Below, in pieces: positions 8,043-17,033 of a DNA stretch of 64,000 bases (positions within the stretch are counted from its first letter, which is position 1; every line of letters begins with the position of its first letter). The notes under the pieces were generated by a model. That model had not been told where the DNA came from. It searched no databases and worked only from the letters and a program-made list of their open reading frames with translations. The translations under genes were made by a program, and so were the position numbers. The DNA is from Porphyridium purpureum (lineage: Eukaryota > Rhodophyta > Bangiophyceae > Porphyridiales > Porphyridiaceae), in NCBI GenBank assembly GCA_008690995.1, contig VRMN01000001.1:1922001-1986000 (forward strand), in the 5' to 3' direction.

Positions 8043-9602
8043 ATGGCAGACACGCAGACTGAATCAGCACCGACCGTCACGATGGCGTCGGACGTGGACG
8101 TGAATGAGCGCGTGGGCAGCGCCGGGGCCTTCGTGGACGACGAAAGGTACGGCCCGCAGCCCATTGACCCAGAGACCGGCGAGAGGCTGTTCCGCCTGCC
8201 GGTAGACGAGAAGCATCGCGCTATGAAGCTGGAGCCGTGGCGCTTTGACAAGCCGCACATGCGCGCGTTCTTCTTCGCGTGGTCGACATTCTTCACGGCT
8301 TTCTTCGGCTGGTTCGCGGTGTCACCGCTGATGACGACGATCCGCCAGTCCACAGAGTTGGGACTTTGGAACACTGAGACGAACACGCCCAACAAGACGG
8401 CGATTGGAAACTCGAACGTGATTGCGGTGTCAGGCACGGTGCTGATGCGCCTGATCATCGGGCCGAGCTGCGACCGGTTTGGGTCGCGCGTTCCGTTCGC
8501 GGTGCTAATGACGGTCTTTTCGCTCCCCGTGTACCTGATTGGCACTGCGTTCAACTATGCGTCGTTCTGCACAGCGCGCTTCTTCATTGGCTTCCTGGGT
8601 GGGACGTTTGTGATCACGCAGTTCTGGACGACGCAGATGTTTTCGCCGGTGATCGTGGGCACGGCGAACGCGACGTCTGCTGGATGGGGCAACCTGGGCG
8701 GTGGCGTGACCAACGCGCTGATGCCGCAGTTCTTCAACTTGATGAAGGCGTTTGGCCTCAATGACGACAAGGCGTGGCGCGTGGTGATGGTCATCCCAGG
8801 CACGATGTGCGTGGCAATCGGCATATGCCTGTACTTCTTCTCACAGGACCTGCCGGATGGCCAGTATAAGGACCTGCACGCGTCTGGCGCGCTGCAGAAG
8901 ACGGACGCGCTCAAGTCGATGAAGCGCGCGTCGCTGAACGTGCGCTCGTGGATCCTATTTGCGCTGTACGCCGGGTGCTTTGGTGTGGAGCTGATCATGA
9001 ATGCCAATCTGTCGTCGTATTTCCAGGACGAGTTTGGCGTTGACCAGGGCCTGGCCGGCGTGATTGCCTCGCTATTTGGTCTGATGAACCTATTTGCGCG
9101 CTCGCTGGGCGGCATCAGCTCTGACTTTCTGAGCCGGCGCTTCGGCATGAAGGGGCGCCTAATTGTGTTATTCCTGACCGAGCTGATCCAGGGCCTGTTC
9201 CTGATTGGGTTCTCGCGCGTGACTTCTTTGGGCGCGGCCATCCCGCTGCTGGTTCTGTTCTCGTCGTGTGTGCAGATGGCTGAGGGTGCGACGTTTGGCG
9301 TGGTGCCATACGTGGACCCGACATGCACAGGCGCGATCTCAGGCATCGTTGGCGCCGGCGGAAACGTGGGTGCTGTGACGCTGGGCCTTCTGTTCTCGTA
9401 CGGCCCAGAAAAGAAGCCCGACGCCATGCTGATCCTGGGCTGCATTGTGTGCGGCATTGCGTGCCTTGTGATCCCGCTGGGCGTCGGCCCGCTCAAGGTG
9501 GTTGATACTCAGACCGCGGCGGTGCCTGCCAAGACCATCGACGACGAGCTCATCAATGGCGAGCGCGCAATGTCGACCAGCTCGGTGTCCGACGAGCAAT
9601 AA
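8043..9602 (+). CDS. NRT2: High-affinity nitrate transporter NRT2 (MFS, NNP family), copy 1
   Basis: This 519-residue major-facilitator protein of the nitrate/nitrite porter family imports nitrate at the plasma membrane with protons or Na+. Both nitrate signatures are visible: SAGWGNLGGGVTNALMP (about 212-228, TM5) and GAGGNVGAVTLG (437-448, TM11). The long hydrophilic N-terminus (1-75) and the loop around 265-300 are typical of eukaryotic members. The start is the ATG at 8043; 21 further upstream bases are open from a TTG. It is transcribed away from NR from the shared promoter. It differs from copy 2 at 19 residues, all after residue 81, including L298, Y275 and the last three residues. Confidence 0.96.
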   Translation: MADTQTESAPTVTMASDVDVNERVGSAGAFVDDERYGPQPIDPETGERLFRLPVDEKHRAMKLEPWRFDKPHMRAFFFAWSTFFTAFFGWFAVSPLMTTIRQSTELGLWNTETNTPNKTAIGNSNVIAVSGTVLMRLIIGPSCDRFGSRVPFAVLMTVFSLPVYLIGTAFNYASFCTARFFIGFLGGTFVITQFWTTQMFSPVIVGTANATSAGWGNLGGGVTNALMPQFFNLMKAFGLNDDKAWRVVMVIPGTMCVAIGICLYFFSQDLPDGQYKDLHASGALQKTDALKSMKRASLNVRSWILFALYAGCFGVELIMNANLSSYFQDEFGVDQGLAGVIASLFGLMNLFARSLGGISSDFLSRRFGMKGRLIVLFLTELIQGLFLIGFSRVTSLGAAIPLLVLFSSCVQMAEGATFGVVPYVDPTCTGAISGIVGAGGNVGAVTLGLLFSYGPEKKPDAMLILGCIVCGIACLVIPLGVGPLKVVDTQTAAVPAKTIDDELINGERAMSTSSVSDEQ

Positions 9603-10893
9603 GATATTTTGTGATATCTTCTTCATTCTCTGCCGTTGTCTTTTGTGTACATTAAACGGGGATTTGAGTAAGCGAAAGACGATTATCTTCCACAGCTAGA
9701 TACACGCACACGACGCTTGCACGAGCCAAGAGGTCAGGATGCAGGTTTGCACACTCAGATCTTCCCCTGCCGTCTACAGTGCGAGACATTGACGCTCAAC
9801 GGTGAACTCGATGCACACGACACGTTGTAAATTTTTTGCTTCTATCAGACTGCCTATCCGAATAGCACGGATTTGGCGACTTTTCGGTGAAAGTCCCTCG
9901 AGCTACGCGAGATCTTGACTCTGGAACACGTGATGAAATGTATGCGCGTGTGAGCCGGCTGATCCATCAGAGCTGGCTCATTCGGGCCGCAGGAGTTTTC
10001 CTGGCGCACTGCCAAATAGCATGCTCTCAGCCTGATGGTGAGCAATTTCCCCAAGCATGCTTAACCTGTCAGTTGGCATCACCACAACTACCTCATGGAG
10101 TCTGATCTAACCGACCAAGCGTGCGGGACTGTCCTCAAAATATTGACACACCGGGCCGATCGCTCAGTGTGTTGTGCAACAGAGTCGCTTTGCGAGCAGG
10201 GGTTGGTTTGCGTGCTCGGCCTGGAATCCGCTTGTAAAGTGGTGAGTTGCACAAGTGCACAAGCACGCACGCTTCAGTACACGATGGGAATCGTTATCAT
10301 GACGACGCAAATCGATCCTAGAAATTCCGTTGAAAGGGACCCGGCATACGCGGACTCGAAGCTGACACTGTTTTGCGCCACCACAGACTGTAGAACCAAT
10401 CTGACGCGTGTCGCTAGGCACTAGAACAAGCAAGCGAAAAAAGGACCAGCTGAACAACACGTGCGACCAGAGGCATAGCTCTCGACGAGACGGCATATGA
10501 GGGCGACATATCCGCCTCATGCTTCAAGGTAAAACGGCTGCAGACAGCAAGAAAAAGAACGTCGAGGCTCTGGGTTTTCGTCTGAGGCTCTTCTGGTGGT
10601 GCGGAAGCAACCATCATGTCATTCTTGCCTTCGCGCATCAGTCTTTTGCATCTAGGTCTTGTCGAGCGTCTTTTCCCGCATTTCGTCCGAGTCCATCTCT
10701 GTGTTTCATGTTTGAGGCCCGCACGCTGCGTAACTCATTTTGCCCGCCCGACGCACCGTTCCAGCTTCGCGGCGATCACCGACGGTCGATCCCGCGGAGC
10801 CCCTGCCGAAGGTGTGGGCTGCTCGTTCCGTGAGCCACTGCGAAAAGTGCACTGTACCCGCTGCGTCCTCATTGCACTTCCCCGGAACCCGAT
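9603..10893. other. Gene-free region between NRT2 copy 1 and FMT
   Basis: These 1,291 bases contain the NRT2 3' UTR and the upstream region of FMT. Only short frames without conserved features are present. An ACTGTAC motif at 10851-10857 lies 37 bases before the FMT start. Confidence 0.5.
10851..10857 (-). promoter_or_regulatory. GTACAGT motif (minus orientation) upstream of FMT
   Basis: ACTGTAC lies 37 bases before the FMT ATG. It is the same element found near other starts in the window. Confidence 0.35.
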
Positions 10894-12198
10894 ATGTCGA
10901 TCTTCATCTCAAAAGGTCTCGATCGCGGGGACGGAGAGATGGCGTACGTCAATCTGTCGGGGTGGCATCGGCATGTGGTCCCGGTATCATCGGCGCTGGC
11001 GCCAGCGGCTCGATGCGTGCACTCGCTTGCGTGGAGGAAAGCAAACTTCCATGAACAGGAGCAGCGACGGCAATGGCAGCCCGGTGTCCTAGCTCGATCA
11101 AAGCGGCACTCGTTTCGATCCCGACTGCTCCGGTGCGCAGCAACCGCCGCTGTGTCATCGTCATCATCGCTAGGAGAAGTGCCGAAGAAGGTGGTCTTCC
11201 TGGGCACACCGGAGGTGGCGGCCTGTGCGTTGAAAGTGCTGCTGTCCAAGGAAGAGTGTGCGAAGAGAGTCAAGAGACATGGTGTAGAAGTGAGTCTAGT
11301 GGTTTCGCAGCCGCCGGCGCCGGCTAAGCGCAGTGCAAAGAAGTTGGTGCCATCTCCAGTGCATGCGCTCGCAGATCAAGCGGGCGTGCAGGTGTGGACA
11401 CCGGAACGTGCGCGCGATGCGGCGTTCTTGGAGAACCTTCGCGAGCTGGCTCCCGACTTGTGCATCACCGTCGCGTACGGGCAGATCCTTCCTCGCTCGT
11501 TTCTGGATATCCCCAAATTTGGAACGCTCAACATCCACCCAAGCTTGCTGCCCAAATATCGCGGCGCCGCACCTGTCCCTCGCGCCCTCCAGGCGGGCGA
11601 CGAGATTACTGGCGTGTCGGTCCTGTTCACGGTGTTTGAGATGGACGCCGGGCCCCTGGTGGCGCAGGCGGTGCGCAAGTTGGAAGGCGACGAGCATGCC
11701 GACGAACTGCTGGTCGAGCTCCTAGAACAAGGAATGCACATGATTCTTGACCTTCTAGACGACCTGTTTGAGGGCACACTGCAGTCTACGGACCAGGACG
11801 CCAGCGCCGTCTCGCACGCGCCAAAAATGACCGCGGATGATGGCCGCGTGACGTTCACCCAGAATGCGCGCATGGTGCACAATCAGATCCGCGCGTTTGC
11901 CAGCAATCCGGGCACATTTGCCGATTTCGAAATCTGGGAAGAAGGCGCAGCGCTTCCCGAACCTGTGAGGTTAAAAATTCTGAGGACGCGTGTAGCACGC
12001 GCAGAAGGCGGTTTCCGTTTGGGCGTGCATGATGTAGTCTTTGACAAGTCTGAAAAGGCTTTGCGGGTGGTATGCGATGACGGATCTGAGCTCTTTGTGG
12101 ATATGGTCACTCCTGTCGGCAAGAAAGCCATGGATGCTAGGAGCTTCTGGAACGGCATGCGCGGGCGCGCTCTGAAACGTGCCAGAATCGGGTGGTGA
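10894..12198 (+). CDS. FMT: Methionyl-tRNA formyltransferase, organellar
   Basis: This 434-residue enzyme formylates initiator Met-tRNA with 10-formyl-tetrahydrofolate, as needed for plastid and mitochondrial translation start. The catalytic core begins at about residue 98 with KKVVFLGTPEVAA. The catalytic triad is visible: N213 and H215 in GTLNIHPSLLPKYRGAAP and D251 in FEMDAGP. The C-terminal OB-like tRNA-binding domain (about 325-430) follows. The first 95 residues are rich in Ser, Arg and Ala with few acidic residues, and look like a transit peptide. A start at 10894 (ATG) includes it; M16 (GDGEMAYVN) is an alternative. Which organelle is served cannot be told from the sequence, and dual targeting is possible. 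Confidence 0.93.
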   Translation: MSIFISKGLDRGDGEMAYVNLSGWHRHVVPVSSALAPAARCVHSLAWRKANFHEQEQRRQWQPGVLARSKRHSFRSRLLRCAATAAVSSSSSLGEVPKKVVFLGTPEVAACALKVLLSKEECAKRVKRHGVEVSLVVSQPPAPAKRSAKKLVPSPVHALADQAGVQVWTPERARDAAFLENLRELAPDLCITVAYGQILPRSFLDIPKFGTLNIHPSLLPKYRGAAPVPRALQAGDEITGVSVLFTVFEMDAGPLVAQAVRKLEGDEHADELLVELLEQGMHMILDLLDDLFEGTLQSTDQDASAVSHAPKMTADDGRVTFTQNARMVHNQIRAFASNPGTFADFEIWEEGAALPEPVRLKILRTRVARAEGGFRLGVHDVVFDKSEKALRVVCDDGSELFVDMVTPVGKKAMDARSFWNGMRGRALKRARIGW

Positions 12199-12601
12199 CC
12201 TTTCTGGACGTTCAACGTCAATACGAAGCATAGAGCTTCGTCATTCCAGAACAGAACGCACTAGCCCTCCCTCGTCTGTGCTGGCCCGTTGATAGTCACT
12301 GTCGAAACATTCGGACCTAGATCGCGGCAAGGGATACCGCAGTGTTGAGTCGCACCGGCCGGTGCAGCCTGCAATGTAGGCTTCAAAGGGGAATGTCCTC
12401 TCGATCTCTGGCCAAGCCGTGGCGATCTCGAGTGACATGCACACCACTTTCAGGCGCAGCGTTTTAGAGTCGCTTGAAGTTCAATATAAAAGAAGACTAT
12501 TCTAACGGATAATCAAAACGAGACAAAGCAAGATCGCCACGCCTCCAACAGACAGAACAAGACACCCCGGAGCCGGAGCCAAAAATGACGGAGTTAGAAG
12601 A
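12199..12601. other. Intergenic region between convergent FMT and eEF3-like genes
   Basis: These 403 bases hold two 3' UTRs. No further feature was recognised. Confidence 0.55.
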
Positions 12602-15600
12602 TTAAAGGTCATCTTCACTGTCCGAACCGTTGCAGCCCTTGACATACGTGCCGTTCTTGATCTGCGCGGCACGTTTTCTTTCGAGCTTCTTCTTATCGGC
12701 GCGGGACAGTGCCTTTTTCTTCTGCTGCTGCACCTTCACGGTGTTGCCAAATGCGTCGACCATTTCCTCGATCTGCTTGATCTCGACCTTTTCTTGTTGC
12801 ACCGTCTTCAGCCAATCCTGGTCACCCTCCAGAATGAGCTTTGCTGCTTCTGTCTCAGTGGCAGGTTGCATGTTCCACACCTCCGGGCACACGGCAGACG
12901 TAAACTCACTGTTGTGTGAGATCACAACCACACCGCCCTCGAAAGACTTGATCGCTTCGGCCAGCGCGCCAAGAGACTCGCGATCCAAGTAGTTCGTGGG
13001 CTCATCCAGAATCACAATGTGCGGATGATTCCACATGGCAGCGGCCAGCACAACTTTCACTTTCTGGCCACCACTGAGCTGGCCAATGCGGCAATGAGTG
13101 CCGTATTCCTTGTCCAGGCCAATGTTTTCAAGGTGCTTCTCCACGTTGGAGCTCGTCAGTGGTGTTTGGAACGCTGCACTGCGCGACGCCACCTTTTCGT
13201 CGACCTTCTTGAGCTCCTTACCCCAACCAATCTTCTCGAGCTTATCAATGTTCAGCCACGCAGTGAAGGTTGCCGGCTTCCCTTCGAATTTGACCTCATA
13301 CTCATACTCATTCTTAGTACCCTTCGCGGTGCGGCGCTGGCCGGTAAGCGATCGGATGACAACGTTTTCCTTGTACTCCTTCAGGCCGTCCTCCGACTTC
13401 CAGCGGTATTCAAACTTTTGCTTCATCACCTTCAGTTCATCATCGGTGGCGGTCATTGAGTCCTTCACCAAAGCCTCCTTGTCATCGCCATACTCGTACC
13501 GCCACTGGATGTACTGGTTGGGCGTCTTGTCAAGATGCATCTCAATGTGATGGAACGCGTGCTGTGCGACATATGCGACACGTGCGTTCGGATGCTTCCA
13601 CACATTACCAATCTGGGGTTCAACCTCTCCCGTCAGTAGCTTGATGATCGTCGATTTACCCGCTCCGTTCGGACCAATGCACGCAACGCGCGACGACAGC
13701 GACACACGAATGGTCACACCGGACACCTGCGGACGGTGCACACCCGGGTACGTGAACTCCACGCCATCCATCTTCATGATGGGCTTCCCTTTGGACGTAA
13801 TGCCCTCCAAATTGCCCGGCTGCGGGAACTTGAACGACAGGTTGGTGGCCTTCAATTCAAAGTATGACTTGGCGCGCGGCTCACGCTTCACGAACTCGGA
13901 CAGGTTGCCCTTGAAGATGCGCAACTTGAGTGCCTCAATCTGGATAATGTGCGTGCAGACCCGCTCCAACAAGCCCGAATCGTGCGAGCACATGATCGAG
14001 GTGACGTTAGTCAAATTATTCAAGTAGTCCTCCACCCACTTCACGTTCACAACATCCAAATGGTTCGTGGGCTCGTCCAAAAGCAGGATATCGGCTCTCT
14101 GAAGCATAGCACGACCGAGGGCGAGTTTCATGCGCCAGCCCCCGGACAAGTGGCTCACGGCACCCTTGAGCATGGTTGGCGTAAAGCCGACCGACGACAG
14201 CACATTCGTGATCTCCTCGCGCGGAATATTCACGGCCTGGATCTTAGGATCCGCGTAAATGTAGTCGACCACGGCAAGGTGGGACAGCTCACCCAAGATA
14301 TCCGCCTCCACGAAAACCGTGCGCACCTCGTCTGCCGGCGGGAAGCCATCAACCTGGCCATTAGCGATTGCGCGCATGAGTGTAGTCTTGCCGCACTCGT
14401 TCGGGCCAACCAAACCGTATCGAAAGCCACGCTTCAGCGTCATCCTCGTGTTGTTCAGCAACACCTTGCTACCATAGGCCAACGAAAACTTGCAGTCGCA
14501 TAGCAGTTCCGCATCTGTGTCTTCCTCCTCCTCTTCTTCAGCTACCATGTACTTGGAGCACTTTTCGAGACACTGCTTCGCAAACTCCTCCACGCTCAGT
14601 GTGCACTCAAAAGGCTTGAGGTAAGCCGCTGTGTTTGCTTGCCAGGCCTCAATGTCGGTTATGGCGGCGTCAATCAATGCGACAAAACAAGTTGCCATAA
14701 ATGACAAAATCTCAGTCGACACTGCGCCTTCTGCCTTCATCACCTCCTCAACAGCCTTGAGGGTGGTGCCATAGTCGGCCACTGGCGGCTGCGGTGGCAT
14801 ACCCACGCCATCGAACGCGCGCTGGAGAATTTCGCTCGCGTTGCTGCACACCTGGCGCGCCTCCGGGTCTGAGATCTGCTCAGCTGCGTCCTGCAGTGCC
14901 GGCATCAATGTCGGCATGAATGGTGCCACGTCGCGCTGTCGCTCTACAAGTTTGGCCATGTTTTCAATAATTCGAGCGCACATGCGCATCACCGGTGTTT
15001 TGCGCGTTTGGAAGCCGCGCTTCAGCAGGGGTACTGTAATCGCCAGCGCGTTGCATTCGACCTGCTGCACAAAAGTTGTGGCCGCCAGCTTGAACACGGC
15101 GTCCTCCACCTCTGCCGGGTTCTTGAGCGCTGAAATCAAGGCTGGAACCAGAGGCTGAATGTCCGTGTTGTCGATAGACGCGCATCCGGCCTCAATTGTT
15201 TTGACCGCATGTTCGGCAACCACCGCCTTGGCGTCGTTCATCAGGGCCGAAACTGGCGGAACGAGGTCCGGCATGCACGAGCCAATCTCCTCAGGCGCCT
15301 CATTGGCAATCTTCAGGATGATTTGGAGCGCACCAGCTTGAGTTTGGAATTTATGGTCCTGGCCCAACATCTTGAGCGCGGCGGGGAGCGCGAACATCTT
15401 CTTACCCTGGGAGGACAAGGCGCCCACAATGGCGTCCAGCGCCTCCTCCGCCGCGGTCTGCGATGCCTTTCCGGCCTTGTCAGCGAGTAGCACGAACAGT
15501 GGCTCGAGCAAGCGTACCAAGAAGGGCTCCGACACGGCGCCACAACAACTGAGCACTGCCTTGACTCCCTTGGCCGCTGCCTCGCGCTCGGTCGCCTTCT

Positions 15601-15817
15601 TCTTGTCCGAGCCCGCCAGCACCTCGGCCAGCTTGTCCAGCACGGGCGCCTGCTTGCTGAGCGCCACCGCGCCGCCGGCGCCGGCGCCCTTGACGGCTTC
15701 CGCAAACGCCGCGGCTCTGGCGTCCATTTCCTCCTTCTTCGCGGCCATAAGCGCGTCGAACGCCGCGTTGACCGCGGCGAGATCGCCCGTGGCGGGCTCC
15801 TTCAGCGTCCCGACCAT
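12602..15817 (-). CDS. Translation elongation factor 3 (eEF3)-like ABC-F ATPase
   Basis: This 1,071-residue protein has the eEF3 layout. HEAT-like repeats occupy about 1-330 and a four-helix region about 350-430. Two ABC cassettes follow: Walker A GPNECGKTTL at about 469 and GPNGAGKST at about 715. Signatures are LSGGWRMKLALG and LSGGQKVKVVLA, and Walker B motifs are LLLLDEPTNHLD and IVILDEPTNYLD. A chromodomain-like insertion sits inside the second cassette (about 835-900). The tail is Lys-rich. In fungi eEF3 clears deacyl-tRNA from the ribosomal E site. Its length is close to yeast eEF3 (1,044). The ATG at 15817 was used. The frame is open for 26 more codons rich in Glu, His and Lys, but starts with GTG. 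A TATA-like GGTATAAA lies at about 16001-16009 on the minus strand. Confidence 0.93.
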   Translation of the reverse strand: MVGTLKEPATGDLAAVNAAFDALMAAKKEEMDARAAAFAEAVKGAGAGGAVALSKQAPVLDKLAEVLAGSDKKKATEREAAAKGVKAVLSCCGAVSEPFLVRLLEPLFVLLADKAGKASQTAAEEALDAIVGALSSQGKKMFALPAALKMLGQDHKFQTQAGALQIILKIANEAPEEIGSCMPDLVPPVSALMNDAKAVVAEHAVKTIEAGCASIDNTDIQPLVPALISALKNPAEVEDAVFKLAATTFVQQVECNALAITVPLLKRGFQTRKTPVMRMCARIIENMAKLVERQRDVAPFMPTLMPALQDAAEQISDPEARQVCSNASEILQRAFDGVGMPPQPPVADYGTTLKAVEEVMKAEGAVSTEILSFMATCFVALIDAAITDIEAWQANTAAYLKPFECTLSVEEFAKQCLEKCSKYMVAEEEEEEDTDAELLCDCKFSLAYGSKVLLNNTRMTLKRGFRYGLVGPNECGKTTLMRAIANGQVDGFPPADEVRTVFVEADILGELSHLAVVDYIYADPKIQAVNIPREEITNVLSSVGFTPTMLKGAVSHLSGGWRMKLALGRAMLQRADILLLDEPTNHLDVVNVKWVEDYLNNLTNVTSIMCSHDSGLLERVCTHIIQIEALKLRIFKGNLSEFVKREPRAKSYFELKATNLSFKFPQPGNLEGITSKGKPIMKMDGVEFTYPGVHRPQVSGVTIRVSLSSRVACIGPNGAGKSTIIKLLTGEVEPQIGNVWKHPNARVAYVAQHAFHHIEMHLDKTPNQYIQWRYEYGDDKEALVKDSMTATDDELKVMKQKFEYRWKSEDGLKEYKENVVIRSLTGQRRTAKGTKNEYEYEVKFEGKPATFTAWLNIDKLEKIGWGKELKKVDEKVASRSAAFQTPLTSSNVEKHLENIGLDKEYGTHCRIGQLSGGQKVKVVLAAAMWNHPHIVILDEPTNYLDRESLGALAEAIKSFEGGVVVISHNSEFTSAVCPEVWNMQPATETEAAKLILEGDQDWLKTVQQEKVEIKQIEEMVDAFGNTVKVQQQKKKALSRADKKKLERKRAAQIKNGTYVKGCNGSDSEDDL

Positions 15818-17033
15818 GACGAGGACGGCTCGCGCTTTGTTCTCGTGCTTCTCGTGCTTCTCGTGCTCCTCGTCCCCTTGGTGCTCACCCAACACCTATC
15901 CCCCCACCCCTTCGCGTCTGCCCCTCTCACCCCCACCTCTCTCTCTCCCTCCCTCGCCAGGGTCCTGCACCATTGCACAGCCACCCGCCGCCCCTCGAAC
16001 TTTATACCAGAATCGGCCGCGGCGGGCTGCTTTTTCTTTTCTTCGCGCGGCCCTTGTGGCGGCGCCACACACACGCACCCAGCGCGCGGTCCCCGACCCG
16101 CCCAGCCGCCATGCCGCATGGGCGCCCATTTCAGTAGTAAACGCGCGTCCACCGGCGGTTTCGTGGTGCACAGCGTCGCTTCAAAAAGAGCTTAAAAAAC
16201 GGCGTGCGACAGTTAAAAAAAACACGCCCACGCACAGAACACGCAGAAACACAGCGCATTTACGACAAGGGTCGTCGAGGTACAGCTGCGACCGGGCGGG
16301 ATTGTGGGGTTGGCGGTGTACTGCGTGTGGTGTACAGCGGAAGTTCACATGTGTTGCGCGCGTAAGCGGGAAAAGCGCGCGAGACGCGAAGTGCGAAATG
16401 GCATTGCAATGCCGCATTCCAGGTGCGCTCGCTCGTGGGGCGCGTGCGCGTGCCGCGCCGCCTGCGCGAAGATGTGCCGCGCGCGCGCGGATGTGTTGGG
16501 CTGTGGCCGGCCGAACGGAGTCGGGCGCGCGCGCAAGCGAGTCACGCCATGCGACTCGCACGCACATTCCCATGCGCCCGAGCCCCGCAGTCCAGCCCGC
16601 GCGAGCTGCAGATCGTGCCGAGGCCGCCGCACAGCTCCAATTTCGCAGCACGTCACGCAAAAAGACGATTTGCCGCAAACAGATTCCGGTGCAGATTTTC
16701 GTTTTGATCCACGCACGCGACTCGCTTCCCACTATCGGAAACAATGGGACTGGCGCACGCGAAATCTGCGCCATGCCGCCAGGTCCGTGGACTATAAAAT
16801 CCAGCCACGGCACAATGGCTGCGCGCCGACCCTCCTGCGAGAGCGCCCTCGCGTGCGTTCACCTGTTGCGTTGATTGCGAGACAGAGTAGGCGGTCGTTG
16901 GACTGTTTTGCCCTTGTGTCGAGCAGCGAATTGGGCGAGGGCCTTCTCCGCAGGAAAGAAGGGCAACGGACGCGCAGAAAGGATAGATCAGTAGCATCTG
17001 GGGCTGAGGCTCAGCACAAACGTGACAGCAAGC
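15818..17033. promoter_or_regulatory. Divergent promoter region of the eEF3-like and PEP-utilising enzyme genes
   Basis: These 1,216 bases separate two start codons. On the eEF3 side the leader is strongly purine-rich (pyrimidine-rich as written, about 15900-15960), with a TATA-like element at about 16001-16009. On the other side TATAAAA at 16793-16799 lies 235 bases before the ATG at 17034. GTACAGC variants occur at about 16280 and 16332. No gene was seen inside. Confidence 0.55.

Larger units (their letters stand above)
4318..9602. repeat. Left arm of the 5.3 kb inverted duplication (NR-NRT2 cassette, copy 1)
   Basis: This arm carries NR (minus), the shared promoter and NRT2 (plus). It matches the reverse complement of 20383-25667 with constant coordinate sum 29985 at all four gene ends, so there is no net indel. 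From about 6584 to 8257 no difference from the other arm was found by eye. Outside this core, substitutions appear in patches; for example, five lie between 8500 and 8510. Past both stop codons the flanks diverge, although a diverged 3' UTR similarity remains after NRT2 (TGTACAYTAAACGG). Confidence 0.95.

Noticed and set aside
10616-11092. A 158-codon ATG frame overlapping the FMT transit-peptide region
   Set aside because: It has no domain, is Arg/Cys-rich, and conflicts with the well-supported FMT frame.
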